Origin: Acinetobacter seifertii
Lineage (GTDB): Bacteria; Pseudomonadota; Gammaproteobacteria; Pseudomonadales; Moraxellaceae
DNA: 64,000 bases
Assembly (NCBI RefSeq): GCF_000368065.1
Contig: NZ_KB851204.1
Coordinates: 214,733-278,732 of the forward strand
Reading direction: 5' to 3'
Shown here: positions 42,755 through 51,646 of the stretch, piece after piece
Position numbering within the stretch: position 1 is the stretch's first letter
Layout of the letters: each line of letters opens with the position of its first letter
Position numbers and translations under genes: made by a program
The notes under the pieces: model-generated
Databases searched by the model: none
Seen by the model: only the letters and a program-made list of their open reading frames with translations
What the model was told of the DNA's origin: nothing

Positions 42755-43876
42755 ATGAAAATAATTTTTAAAATTACGGGCGTACTCTCAGTAATATTAC
42801 TTGTAGCCTGTGGTAATGAAAATAGCAAAAGTGTCAGTGAAGAAAAAATTGCACAATCAACCCAAAATCAAGTTGCTTATAAAGTAATCTCTGGTACTGC
42901 ATTTTCAACTTCTGCTTTAAATGGGGAAAATGTAACAGCAATTTGTAAAGATGGGTTTGGTTTTAAAGATAATGTAATTGTTAATGCACAAGGACAATGG
43001 CAAGGAGAAATAGACACCAGTAAATTTCCTTGTCGTTTAGAGGTGAAAGCTAATGGGCAAACTTATCATAGTTATATCGATCATGAGGGAAGTGTAAATA
43101 TTAACCCGCTTACGGATATGGTTGTTGCTTATGCAAGTAACCAGGTTCCTGTAACGTGGTATCAATCTGGAAGTATAACTAAAGAAAAGTTAAATTTGGC
43201 AAATTCTGCTTTGGTAGCTGAACTTATTAAAAAGGGATACGGTATTAATAATGATATAGATCTATTTAATACTGAGATGAAAGCAAATAACCCTATTCCT
43301 CAAGCTATTCAAGAGTTGTTGGAAACTATTAAGAATAATGGAAATATTAAAGACTATGATGCACTGTTAATGTTAATTAAAGATGGAAATTTATCTCAAA
43401 TACCTGAGAAAATAGAATTTCTAAATAATAGTGTAGCAAAAGTTTTTGGCTTTAATAAAGATGCTTGCCAAGCACTTCCGAAAACAGAAAATATGGAACA
43501 ATATAATAAATGCTCTGAGAAGGTTATTGATGATTTTTCAGAAAGTAATTTAGTTGCTACTGATTCTGATGAAAAATGTATTTTAGTTAAACAAGGCAAT
43601 AAAGTAAGTTTAACTAAAGGGAATCAAACAGTATCAGCATTATTAGATAAAGAACAAGAGGATGGCATGGACTTTACTTTTGATGAAGGTGAACTAGAAA
43701 TTGTAGATCTTATAATTAATACAGGGCCTTACACAGATATAAATACTTATAGTCAGATTGGATTAGACTTTTCTGGTGATGGGAAGTTGAGGGGGGTTGT
43801 TGGAAAGTCTCCAACAGTGCCTTCAATGAATTGTGCTAGCCCAGAGTTTAAAAAGCTAATGGAGCTTTATAAGTAA
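42755..43876 (+). CDS. Unknown lipoprotein, AT-rich
   Basis: This 373-residue protein has a lipoprotein signal peptide with lipobox LVAC (about residue 19) and a Gln/Ser linker. Residues about 40-110 (KVISGTAFSTSALNGENVTAICKDGFGFKDNV) look like a carboxypeptidase-regulatory or transthyretin-like beta-sandwich, followed by a helical region with INPLTDMVVAYASN. I do not recognise the rest, which has five scattered Cys. No good Shine-Dalgarno precedes the ATG. Base composition is more AT-rich than its neighbours, suggesting a lineage-specific or acquired gene. It has its own promoter and terminator. Confidence 0.82.
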   Translation: MKIIFKITGVLSVILLVACGNENSKSVSEEKIAQSTQNQVAYKVISGTAFSTSALNGENVTAICKDGFGFKDNVIVNAQGQWQGEIDTSKFPCRLEVKANGQTYHSYIDHEGSVNINPLTDMVVAYASNQVPVTWYQSGSITKEKLNLANSALVAELIKKGYGINNDIDLFNTEMKANNPIPQAIQELLETIKNNGNIKDYDALLMLIKDGNLSQIPEKIEFLNNSVAKVFGFNKDACQALPKTENMEQYNKCSEKVIDDFSESNLVATDSDEKCILVKQGNKVSLTKGNQTVSALLDKEQEDGMDFTFDEGELEIVDLIINTGPYTDINTYSQIGLDFSGDGKLRGVVGKSPTVPSMNCASPEFKKLMELYK

Positions 43877-43880
43877 ATTA

Positions 43881-43910
43881 AAAAAAGGGCATCATTTGAT
43901 GCCCTTTTTT
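43881..43910. terminator. Bidirectional intrinsic terminator
   Basis: Stem AAAAAAGGGCATCA/TGATGCCCTTTTTT with T-tracts in both directions, between the lipoprotein and the convergent trhO gene. Confidence 0.93.
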
Positions 43911-43913
43911 TAA

Positions 43914-44846
43914 TTATAAGCGTTTGCGTTTAGCTGCGGCAATTTGTGATTGGCGCATGCGGAAGCCAGCTTTTTGTTTTTCAGTTGTTTTGTCGATGCA
44001 ATACACGCATGAAACACCATGTTCATAACTTGGAAGCGCAGACTCTTCCGGAGTTAAAGGCCAGCCACAAGCATGACATTTAATGTTTGCACCTTCTTCA
44101 ACACCATGAGTTACAGCAGTACGTCCATCAAATACGAAACATTCACCTTCCCAAAGGCTTTCATCCGCTGGAGTTTCTTCTAAGTATTTAAGAATACCGC
44201 CTTTTAAGTGGTAAACCTCTGTAAATCCTTCTTGAAGAAGTAAAGATGTTGATTTCTCACAACGAATACCGCCAGTACAGAACATCGCAATTTTTTTGTC
44301 TTTGTGTTGTTCTAGCTCTTTTTTAACGTATTCTGGAAACTCACGGAATGTTTCTGTTTTAGGGTCAATCGCACCTTTAAAGGTACCAGCCTTATATTCA
44401 TAATCATTACGTGTATCGATTAGAATAACATCATCACGTGCAATTAAATCATTCCATTCTTTAGGATCAAGATAGTGACCAACTAAATCGCGAGGTTTTA
44501 CTTCTACGCCTAAAGTTACAATTTCTTTTTTAAGTTTAATTTTCATTTTACGGAAAGGTTTATCGGAGCTATGGGACTCTTTATATTCCATCGCTTTAAA
44601 ACCTTCGTTTAACAAAAATTGATGAATTTTATCAATTGCCTCACGGTCCCCAGCCACGGTACCATTAATTCCTTCGCCTGCTACAATTAGAGTTCCACAA
44701 AGGTTGATTGTTTTCACTAAGTCTAAAAGACGTTGTTGAAGATCGGCAGGATCTTGAACTTCTTTAAATTGATATAGTGCTGCAACAACCCAACCCGCGG
44801 TCGCTTGCTGTTCTACAGGTGCAAGCTGTTCTACAGTAGCGTTCAT
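43914..44846 (-). CDS. trhO: tRNA uridine(34) hydroxylase TrhO (YceA, rhodanese-like)
   Basis: TrhO makes 5-hydroxyuridine at the wobble position of certain tRNAs in an oxygen-dependent reaction. The 310-residue protein has an N-terminal acylphosphatase-like domain (AGEGINGTVAG), a central rhodanese domain with IDTRNDYEYKAGTFKGAIDP and the active-site loop MFCTGGIRCEKS, and a C-terminal zinc motif (CHACGWPLTPEE...CVYC). The start is ATG at 44846, six bases after GGAG; an in-frame TTG at 44858 lies over that site and is rejected. All family parts are present. Confidence 0.93.
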   Translation of the reverse strand: MNATVEQLAPVEQQATAGWVVAALYQFKEVQDPADLQQRLLDLVKTINLCGTLIVAGEGINGTVAGDREAIDKIHQFLLNEGFKAMEYKESHSSDKPFRKMKIKLKKEIVTLGVEVKPRDLVGHYLDPKEWNDLIARDDVILIDTRNDYEYKAGTFKGAIDPKTETFREFPEYVKKELEQHKDKKIAMFCTGGIRCEKSTSLLLQEGFTEVYHLKGGILKYLEETPADESLWEGECFVFDGRTAVTHGVEEGANIKCHACGWPLTPEESALPSYEHGVSCVYCIDKTTEKQKAGFRMRQSQIAAAKRKRL

Positions 44847-44957
44847 GGAAAACTCCAAATGTATTAAGATAGAAATTTAAGGCGCATATTTTAGCGCGAA
44901 AATGAGTAATAAGCGAGAAAACCATAAAAAGTATATGGTTTATTTAAGGAGTTTGTT

Positions 44958-45443
44958 TTGAGTAATGATCATCGAACGCTCTCTCTCACCCCATGTGCAG
45001 GGCGTTGTTCAACAGTTTTTGGTGATCAGGTATGTCGTGGTTGTCGCCGTTTTAACCATGAAGTCATTCAATGGAATACTTATACAGCAGAGCAGCGTTT
45101 GGCTGTCTGGAAACGCTTAGATGATCAATTGAACCAAATCTTGGTACCTATGCTGCCTCATGCAAATCTCCAGCATGTCGAGGGTTTTATTCTAAGTAAA
45201 CGTGTTCGTTTGATGGAAGGGGCGAGTAAAGGTCGTAAGCTTTATCATGCCTTAAAAATCTGTGAAAAAAATAAACATCTTGCCTCAGAAAGTGGTTTGG
45301 GTATTTTAGATTCTCAAGTTAAAACAATTTGGGATGAATTTGAAAGACGCGTCTTGGCTTTGGCTAAAGCAAGTTATGAATTGGCTTGGTTAAGAGCTGA
45401 TGGTATTAGTCATCACTTGTTAAATATGTTTGAAGAAGAATAA
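44958..45443 (+). CDS. DUF1289-domain protein
   Basis: This 161-residue protein begins with a DUF1289 Fe-S-like Cys cluster (TPCAGRCSTVFGDQVCRGCRRF, four Cys) followed by HEVIQWNTYTAEQRLAVWKRLDDQL. DUF1289 proteins are small and of unknown function, and the first 60 residues here are that domain; the C-terminal 100 residues are helical and not recognised. The start is TTG at 44958, six bases after AAGGAG (44946-44951), which is strong evidence for this unusual start since the next ATG is far inside. It is divergent from trhO. Confidence 0.82.
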   Translation: MSNDHRTLSLTPCAGRCSTVFGDQVCRGCRRFNHEVIQWNTYTAEQRLAVWKRLDDQLNQILVPMLPHANLQHVEGFILSKRVRLMEGASKGRKLYHALKICEKNKHLASESGLGILDSQVKTIWDEFERRVLALAKASYELAWLRADGISHHLLNMFEEE

Positions 45444-45463
45444 TTTTTAAAAAACTTATTTAT

Positions 45464-45491
45464 AAAAAAGCTGCCAAGAGGCAGCTTTTTT
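45464..45491. terminator. Bidirectional intrinsic terminator
   Basis: Stem AAAAAAGCTGCC/GGCAGCTTTTTT with loop AAGA, T-tracts both ways, between the DUF1289 gene and gltA. Confidence 0.94.
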
Positions 45492-45512
45492 ACATTAATG
45501 TTCTCTCGAATA

Positions 45513-46787
45513 TTAACGCTTGATGTCACGTTGAACTTCACCAGTGTAAAGCTGACGTGGACGACCAATTTTGTAAGGGCCGCTGTGCATTTCTAACCAG
45601 TGGCTGATCCAACCAACTGTACGTGCAAGAGCGAAGATTACAGTAAACATTTCTGTTGGAATACCAATCGCTTTAAGGATGATACCAGAGTAGAAGTCTA
45701 CGTTAGGGTAAAGTTTACGCTCAACAAAGTACGGGTCGTTTAGTGCAATGCGCTCAAGTTCCATAGCAAGTGCTAATTGAGGATCATTGATACCTAAAGC
45801 TTCAAGTACTTCGTCACAAGTTTGTTTCATGACTTTAGCACGTGGGTCGAAGTTTTTGTAAACGCGGTGACCGAAGCCCATAAGTTTAACTTCTTTGCGC
45901 TTAACTTTTTCCATGAATTCTGCAACGTTTTCAACGCTACCGATTTCATCAAGCATCTTAAGAACTGCTTCGTTTGCACCACCGTGAGCAGGTCCCCAAA
46001 GAGCAGAGATACCAGCAGAGATACATGCATACGGGTTTGCACCAGTAGAACCAGCAAGACGAACTGTAGAAGTAGACGCATTTTGTTCATGGTCAGCATG
46101 AAGCGTGAAAATACGATCCATTGCACGAGCAAGAACAGGATTAACTTTGTAATCACGGTCAGCAGGAGTAGCAAACATCATGTGTAAGAAGTTTTCCGCA
46201 TAACTTAAATCGTTACGTGGATAGATGAATGGTTGACCTACTGTGTATTTATAACTCCAAGCAGCAAGTGTTGGAATTTTTGCAATTAAACGAATTGCAG
46301 TGATTTCACGGTGGTTAATGTCTTCGATGTCAAGATTGTTGTGATAGAACGCAGATAATGCACCAACAACACCAACCATGATTGCCATAGGGTGAGCATC
46401 ACGACGGAAACCATTGAAGAAACGGCTAACTTGATCGTGAACCATAGTGTGAGCACGAACTTTCGTATCAAACTCAACTTTTTGTTCAGCAGTTGGGAGC
46501 TCGCCATTTAATAATAAATAACAAGTTTCAAGATAGTCTGCTTGAGTTGCTAGTTGGTCAATCGGGTAACCACGGTGTAATAAAATACCTTTGTCACCAT
46601 CAATGAAAGTAATTTTAGATTCGCATGCGGCTGTCGCCATAAAACCAGGATCGAAAGTAAAATGACCTTCTTTCAGTATGCTGCTCACATCAATTACATC
46701 TGGACCTAAAGTGCCACTGTAGATTGGTAATCCAATTTCTTTGCCATCAAGATGTAATACGGCTTTTTTGCCATTTGCTTCAGACAT
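45513..46787 (-). CDS. gltA: Citrate synthase (type II)
   Basis: GltA condenses oxaloacetate and acetyl-CoA, the first step of the citric acid cycle. The 424-residue protein has the type II hallmarks: the catalytic His segment GPAHGGANEAVLKML (His near residue 265), MGFGHRVYKNFDPRA (second His near 306 and catalytic-loop Asp), and the C-terminal KIGRPRQLYTGEVQRD. AGGAG lies upstream of the ATG. It is divergent from the sdh operon across a 950-bp gap. The gene is one of the usual Acinetobacter MLST loci; nothing is broken. Confidence 0.97.
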   Translation of the reverse strand: MSEANGKKAVLHLDGKEIGLPIYSGTLGPDVIDVSSILKEGHFTFDPGFMATAACESKITFIDGDKGILLHRGYPIDQLATQADYLETCYLLLNGELPTAEQKVEFDTKVRAHTMVHDQVSRFFNGFRRDAHPMAIMVGVVGALSAFYHNNLDIEDINHREITAIRLIAKIPTLAAWSYKYTVGQPFIYPRNDLSYAENFLHMMFATPADRDYKVNPVLARAMDRIFTLHADHEQNASTSTVRLAGSTGANPYACISAGISALWGPAHGGANEAVLKMLDEIGSVENVAEFMEKVKRKEVKLMGFGHRVYKNFDPRAKVMKQTCDEVLEALGINDPQLALAMELERIALNDPYFVERKLYPNVDFYSGIILKAIGIPTEMFTVIFALARTVGWISHWLEMHSGPYKIGRPRQLYTGEVQRDIKR

Positions 46788-47606
46788 TCAATAGATCTCC
46801 TGTCCTGGTGAATGATTATCTGACTCGAAATCCTAATTTTCTCATGTGCGAATCAGACGGTGTCAAAATTTGCTATAAGATTAGTGAGTACTGAAATTTT
46901 GTCAATTATACTTATGGATAAAAAATGACGTTCCCACAGAGAGTTAGTCATTAAGACCCGAGCAAAAAAGTCAGTAAAATCACTGCATCGGGATGGTATC
47001 ATAAGTCAATTCAATAAGAACGTGCAGAAAAAAAATGAAGGGTGAGTACAATTGTAAGCAAATTTATAAATAAAAAATTAGACTCAGAACTGGTTATAAA
47101 ATGCCAATTTGCTTAAAAAAATCATAAAACTCAGTCTGTAATTTTAAATTGTGATTCAAAAATAACCTAATTATCACCATTTGTTAATTCCAAAAGTTGT
47201 ACTTTTTTTAAGTTTAATTGTTTAAAAAATAGCTTGTTGATCATGTTGTAAAAATTAAAACTCATTTTTTGTAAAAATAGTGCTCATTGTTAAGAGTCAA
47301 GTGGCTCTTTATTGCTTTTAATATAAAAAGGGTGTTAATTATTTTTAAATAAAGTTATTAAAATTAGGGTGTAAGCGCAATTTTGGTTTATCCTTTTGAT
47401 TAGACTTGATGAATTATTAACTTTATCTTTAGTCTAAAACGCACTTATTTTAAATAAAGCAGTAGAAAAGATTTTTTTTATAAAAGATGAGATTAAACAA
47501 GCACATGTTTTGTTTAATTTTAACTTTTGTACAGGGAGGATTGCTGTTTAGCTGTGTGAATGATTCTTATTTAATGAGTTTTTGCGGAAAAGGCAAAGTG
47601 GATTGT
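46788..47606. other. Long AT-rich intergenic region between gltA and the sdh promoter
   Basis: Over 800 bp separate the divergent gltA and sdhC genes. I see no coding sequence, tRNA, repeat or terminator here. The region presumably holds the gltA promoter and control sites for both operons; an unrecognised RNA gene cannot be excluded. Confidence 0.55.
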
Positions 47607-47635
47607 TTGTATTTTGATATTTCGCGTTTTATAAT
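47607..47635 (+). promoter_or_regulatory. Promoter of sdhCDAB
   Basis: TTGTAT (47607-47612), a 17-base spacer and a perfect TATAAT (47630-47635), leaving a leader of about 95 bases before the sdhC ATG. Confidence 0.6.
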
Positions 47636-47710
47636 TCAGTGTCGTTTATAGGTTAGGCATGAGCTGTGCTTGCCTAACAATGCCAGCTTTCCTTGGAATT
47701 AATTCAACAA

Positions 47711-47724
47711 ACTCCGGTCGGAGT
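47711..47724 (+). promoter_or_regulatory. Hairpin in the sdhC leader
   Basis: ACTCCGGTCGGAGT can fold with arms ACTCCG/CGGAGT and contains a GGAG motif 14 bases before the sdhC start codon. It could limit ribosome access; the effect is inferred. Confidence 0.4.
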
Positions 47725-47737
47725 TTCTACCTACAGG

Positions 47738-48139
47738 ATGCCCGCTGTGAAAAGCAACAGACCTGTCAATTTGTCCATGGGTCAGGTGTTAGCGGTAAAT
47801 TTACGCTCACCCGTGGCTATTGCATCAATTTTACACCGTTTATCAGGTGTCATCGTTTTCTTATTAGTACCAGTTCTATTATGGATTTTAGATAAATCAT
47901 TATCTTCGCCAGAAGGATTTGACTACGTTAAAAATGTCGTTTTCGGAAATATCCTTGTACGTTTTGTCGTGTGGGTATTTGTAGCCGGCTTAATTTTCCA
48001 CTTTATTGCTGGGGTTAAGCATTTGCTTGCAGATCTAGGTTTTGCTGAAGAACTGCAAAGCGGTCGTATTGCAGCGACAATTTCATTGATCTTATCTGTG
48101 GTAGCCATTATCGCAGCCTTTGTATGGATTATGTTCTAA
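47738..48139 (+). CDS. sdhC: Succinate dehydrogenase cytochrome b556 subunit
   Basis: SdhC is one of two membrane anchors of complex II and supplies a heme b ligand. The 133-residue protein has three membrane segments; the segment VAIASILHRLSGVIVFL carries the SdhC signature with Ser, His and Arg, and HFIAGVKHLLAD carries the heme-ligand His. The ATG at 47738 gives MPAVKSNRPVNLS, which matches the family N-terminus; an upstream TTG at 47693 is unlikely. Its stop overlaps the sdhD start by one base (TAATG). Confidence 0.93.
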   Translation: MPAVKSNRPVNLSMGQVLAVNLRSPVAIASILHRLSGVIVFLLVPVLLWILDKSLSSPEGFDYVKNVVFGNILVRFVVWVFVAGLIFHFIAGVKHLLADLGFAEELQSGRIAATISLILSVVAIIAAFVWIMF

Positions 48140-48504
48140 TGAAAAGTGCTACAGGTTTAACAGGTTCAGGTTCTCGTGATTGGTTTATCCAGCGTGTAAG
48201 TGCTGTAGTATTGGCAGCTTATACTGTTGTTCTTTTGGGTTGGATTCTCTGCAAAGGCGGATTTGACTATCAACAATGGGCTGGCTTCATGATGACATTA
48301 CCAATGAAGATTTTTTCTTTATTGGCAATTTTGTCGCTTATCGCACACGCATGGATTGGTATGTGGCAGGTTTTCACTGACTACGTCACTACTCGTCAAA
48401 TGGGTCCTTCAGCGAAAGGTTTACGCCTTGTACTGACTACGGCTGTCATTATTGCAGTGTTTGTGTACGCAATCTGGGGTATCCAGATTTTCTGGGCGAA
48501 TTGA
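48139..48504 (+). CDS. sdhD: Succinate dehydrogenase membrane anchor subunit
   Basis: SdhD is the second hydrophobic anchor of complex II. The 121-residue protein has three membrane segments, with RDWFIQRVSAVVLAAYTVVL at the quinone site and SLIAHAWIGMWQVFTDY carrying the heme-ligand His and quinone-site Asp-Tyr. The ATG overlaps the sdhC stop codon, indicating coupled translation. sdhA follows 12 bp later. Normal length. Confidence 0.93.
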   Translation: MKSATGLTGSGSRDWFIQRVSAVVLAAYTVVLLGWILCKGGFDYQQWAGFMMTLPMKIFSLLAILSLIAHAWIGMWQVFTDYVTTRQMGPSAKGLRLVLTTAVIIAVFVYAIWGIQIFWAN

Positions 48505-48516
48505 TAGGAAGATATC

Positions 48517-50352
48517 ATGGGCGCGATAACCCCTAAAGAAGATTATTCAAATATTCAAAACCTCACTTTCGATGCTGTTATCGTTGGTGGTGGTGGTTCT
48601 GGTATGCGTGCATCTTACCAACTTGCTCAAGCAGGTTTGAAAGTTGCAGTACTTACTAAAGTTTTCCCAACACGTTCACATACAGTTGCTGCTCAAGGCG
48701 GTATCGGTGCGTCGTTAGGTAACATGCAAGAAGATAACTGGCATTTCCACTTTTACGACACAGTAAAAGGTTCTGACTGGTTAGGTGACCAAGACGCAAT
48801 TGAGTTTATGTGTCGTGAAGCGCCAAAAGTTGTATATGAACTAGAACACATGGGTATGCCGTTTGACCGTAACGCCGATGGTACAATTTACCAACGTCCG
48901 TTCGGTGGTCACTCTGCGAACTATGGTGATAAACCAGTTCCACGTGCTTGTGCTGCTGCTGACCGTACTGGTCACGCATTATTACACACGCTTTATCAAA
49001 GCAACGTGAAAATGGGTACTCAATTCTTCGTTGAATGGATCGCTCTTGATTTGATCCGTAACGAAGCAGGTGATGTACTCGGTGTAACTGCAATTGACCA
49101 AGAAACTGGCAACATCGCAGTATTCCAAGCCAAAGCAACATTGTTTGCAACTGGTGGTGCTGGTCGTGTTTACCGTGCATCAACAAACGCTTATATCAAC
49201 ACTGGTGACGGTCTTGGTATGGCTGCTCGTGCTGGTATTCCATTACAAGATATGGAATTCTGGCAGTTCCACCCTACAGGTGTTGCGGGCGCAGGCGTAT
49301 TGTTAACTGAAGGTTGTCGTGGTGAAGGTGCAATCCTTCGTAATAAAGACGGCGAACCGTTCATGGAACGTTATGCGCCGACTTTAAAAGACTTGGCTCC
49401 ACGTGACTTCGTATCACGCTCTATGGATCAAGAAATTAAAGAAGGTCGTGGTTGTGGTCCAAAAGGTGATTATATCTTGCTTGATATGACTCACTTGGGT
49501 GCTGACACAATTATGAAGCGTTTACCATCTGTATTTGAGATTGGTAAAAAATTCGCAAACGTAGACATTACTAAAGAACCAATTCCAGTAGTACCAACAA
49601 TCCATTACCAAATGGGTGGTATTCCTACGAATATGCATGGTCAAGTGTGCTTACCAGAACCTGGTACAGACAACTACACTAAACCTGTAAAAGGTTTCTA
49701 TGCAATTGGTGAATGTTCTTGCGTATCAGTACATGGTGCAAACCGTTTAGGTACTAACTCACTTCTTGACTTAGTTGTATTTGGTAAAGCTGCTGGTGAG
49801 CACATTATCGACTACGTAACTAAGCACCATGGTGATGAATATGCACCGCTTCCAACAAAGGTATTAGAGCAAACTTTAGAGCGCGTGCGTAAGTTGGATG
49901 ACTCAACTACTGGTGAAAACGCTCAAGAAGTTGCTGATGCAATTCGTGATATCGTTCAAGATCACGCGGGTGTATTCCGTACTCAAGCTTTACTTGATAA
50001 AGGTGTTAAAGAGATTCTTGCTCTTGAGCCACGTGTACGTAACATCCACTTGAAAGATAAATCTAAAGTATTTAACACTGCGCGTGTTGAAGCGCTTGAA
50101 GTTGAAAACTTATATGAAGTTGCAAAAGCTACATTAATTTCAGCTGCTGCGCGTAAAGAATGTCGTGGTGCGCATACGGTAGTTGATTATGAATTACCAG
50201 CTGATCACCCAACTTATTCATACGGTCGCCGTGATGATGAGTGGATGAAACATACTTTGTGGTATTCATCAGATAACCGTTTGGAATATAAGCCAGTGCG
50301 CTTCAAGCCGTTAACTGTTGATGCAATTCCACCAGCACCACGTACATTCTAA
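48517..50352 (+). CDS. sdhA: Succinate dehydrogenase flavoprotein subunit
   Basis: SdhA oxidises succinate to fumarate using covalently bound FAD. The 611-residue protein has the FAD-binding VIVGGGGSGMRASYQLA, the covalent-FAD His in PTRSHTVAAQGG (about residue 50), the substrate-binding HPTGVAGAGVLLTEGCRGEGA with Arg and His, and HGANRLGTNSLLDLVVFGKAAG. It lies 12 bp after sdhD and 14 bp before sdhB in the sdhCDAB operon. Electrons pass to SdhB. Complete. Confidence 0.98.
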   Translation: MGAITPKEDYSNIQNLTFDAVIVGGGGSGMRASYQLAQAGLKVAVLTKVFPTRSHTVAAQGGIGASLGNMQEDNWHFHFYDTVKGSDWLGDQDAIEFMCREAPKVVYELEHMGMPFDRNADGTIYQRPFGGHSANYGDKPVPRACAAADRTGHALLHTLYQSNVKMGTQFFVEWIALDLIRNEAGDVLGVTAIDQETGNIAVFQAKATLFATGGAGRVYRASTNAYINTGDGLGMAARAGIPLQDMEFWQFHPTGVAGAGVLLTEGCRGEGAILRNKDGEPFMERYAPTLKDLAPRDFVSRSMDQEIKEGRGCGPKGDYILLDMTHLGADTIMKRLPSVFEIGKKFANVDITKEPIPVVPTIHYQMGGIPTNMHGQVCLPEPGTDNYTKPVKGFYAIGECSCVSVHGANRLGTNSLLDLVVFGKAAGEHIIDYVTKHHGDEYAPLPTKVLEQTLERVRKLDDSTTGENAQEVADAIRDIVQDHAGVFRTQALLDKGVKEILALEPRVRNIHLKDKSKVFNTARVEALEVENLYEVAKATLISAAARKECRGAHTVVDYELPADHPTYSYGRRDDEWMKHTLWYSSDNRLEYKPVRFKPLTVDAIPPAPRTF

Positions 50353-50366
50353 TCGGGAGTATAAAG

Positions 50367-51077
50367 ATGAGTAGAGGTACTCGTACGTTCGAAATCTACC
50401 GCTATGATCCTGATAAGGATAAAGCGCCGTACATGCAAACTTTCAAACTTGAATTGACTGATAAGCACCGTATGTTGCTTGATGCATTGCTTGCTTTGAA
50501 AGTTCAAGACGAAACGTTAACATTCCGTCGTTCATGCCGTGAAGGTATTTGTGGTTCGGATGGTGTGAACATCAATGGTAAAAATGGTTTGGCTTGTTTA
50601 TGGAATTTAAACGACCTACCTGAGAAAATTGTAATTCGTCCATTGCCAGGTTTGCCTGTTATTAAAGATTTGGTTGTTGATATGAACCAATTCTATGATC
50701 AATATGACAAAATTCAGCCATTCTTGATCAATAACCAACCAGCTCCACCTAAAGAGCGTTTGCAGTCTCCTGAAGAGCGTGAACACTTGAATGGTTTGTA
50801 TGAATGTATTCTTTGTGCATGTTGTTCAACTTCATGTCCATCATTCTGGTGGAACCCTGATAAATTCTTGGGTCCTTCAGCATTGTTGAATGCATACCGT
50901 TTTATTATCGACTCTCGTGATACTGCAACAGCAGATCGTTTGGCTCGTCTTGACGATCCATTCAGCTTATTCCGCTGTAAAGGTATTATGAACTGTGTGT
51001 CAGTATGTCCTAAAGGTTTGAATCCAACAAAAGCAATCGGTCATATCCGTAACATGTTGTTAGATCAAGCGGGTTAA
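50367..51077 (+). CDS. sdhB: Succinate dehydrogenase iron-sulfur subunit
   Basis: SdhB carries three Fe-S clusters between SdhA and the quinone site. The 236-residue protein has the [2Fe-2S] ligands in CREGICGSDGVNINGKNGLAC (about residues 55-77), the [4Fe-4S] set in CILCACCSTSCPSFWW (about 149-164), and the [3Fe-4S]/[4Fe-4S] ligands in CKGIMNCVSVCPKGLNP. It ends the sdh operon and is followed by a strong terminator at 51093-51123. Confidence 0.98.
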   Translation: MSRGTRTFEIYRYDPDKDKAPYMQTFKLELTDKHRMLLDALLALKVQDETLTFRRSCREGICGSDGVNINGKNGLACLWNLNDLPEKIVIRPLPGLPVIKDLVVDMNQFYDQYDKIQPFLINNQPAPPKERLQSPEEREHLNGLYECILCACCSTSCPSFWWNPDKFLGPSALLNAYRFIIDSRDTATADRLARLDDPFSLFRCKGIMNCVSVCPKGLNPTKAIGHIRNMLLDQAG

Positions 51078-51092
51078 TTCTGCGCAAATAGG

Positions 51093-51123
51093 AAACGCAC
51101 ATCCTTGATGTGCGTTTTTTTTT
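51093..51123 (+). terminator. Intrinsic terminator of sdhCDAB
   Basis: Stem AAACGCACATC/GATGTGCGTTT, loop CTT, then six further T residues, 16 bp after the sdhB stop. Confidence 0.95.
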
Positions 51124-51321
51124 AACTTTATAATACGCACCTTATACTTTAGTCGGTAAAATAGGGGTTTTTATATAAAGCACCATATATTAATAGATAA
51201 AATTGGATATGTATTTCGCCAATTTATAGATGGTATGTGTCAAAAAAATCAATCGTTCGTTAAGAACATGATACGATTTGCCACAAAGTTATAGGTGAAA
51301 AAAGCGTATACTAGTGAAATT

Positions 51322-51360
51322 AAATTAAGTGGCACGATCTTAGATCAGTGCTTAATTTTT
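51322..51360 (+). promoter_or_regulatory. Terminator-like hairpin in the sucA leader (candidate attenuator)
   Basis: AAATTAAG (51322-51329) pairs with CTTAATTT (51351-51358), enclosing an inner stem with GATC/GATC and CAC/GTG, and a T-tract to 51360 follows. It lies just downstream of a possible -10 (TATACT, 51307-51312) and nearly 290 bp before sucA, so it could cut short sucA transcription. Confidence 0.45.
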
Positions 51361-51463
51361 ATGGTCAAAGTCATTTTAGAAAAGTTAATTGTATAGTTAA
51401 TTTTTCTAAAAAGATTTGCAAAAAATTGCTCGGTTTTAATCGAGTATAAGGTGAGTGATGATG

Positions 51464-51532
51464 CCATTGAGGGCGTTGTGATTCATTAATTACCTATGGA
51501 GTTTTCTCTCTAGGTAGTATGACGCCCCATGG
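51464..51532 (+). promoter_or_regulatory. Structured leader of sucAB-lpd
   Basis: CCAT/ATGG and GGGCGT (51471-51476)/ACGCCC (51522-51527) form a basal stem around an inner stem TACCTA (51491-51496)/TAGGTA (51511-51516). A second hairpin (GGTC/GACC) follows directly. It lies 115-180 bp before sucA. A structured RNA motif is known in front of sucA in some Pseudomonadales (sucA-II), but I cannot confirm that this is the same element. Confidence 0.45.
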
Positions 51533-51646
51533 TCGTAAAGACCTGTTGGGTAAGTAGTGTCATTTTTACCGATTTGACATTATGCATCATGGGTGTGCTT
51601 AAAAGGCAGCCTGTAATATTTTTTGCAATAGGAAATGGGTCCACAA

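Noticed and set aside
45822..46187. 121- and 115-codon frames in both orientations within gltA
   Set aside because: Both are shadows of the citrate synthase gene.
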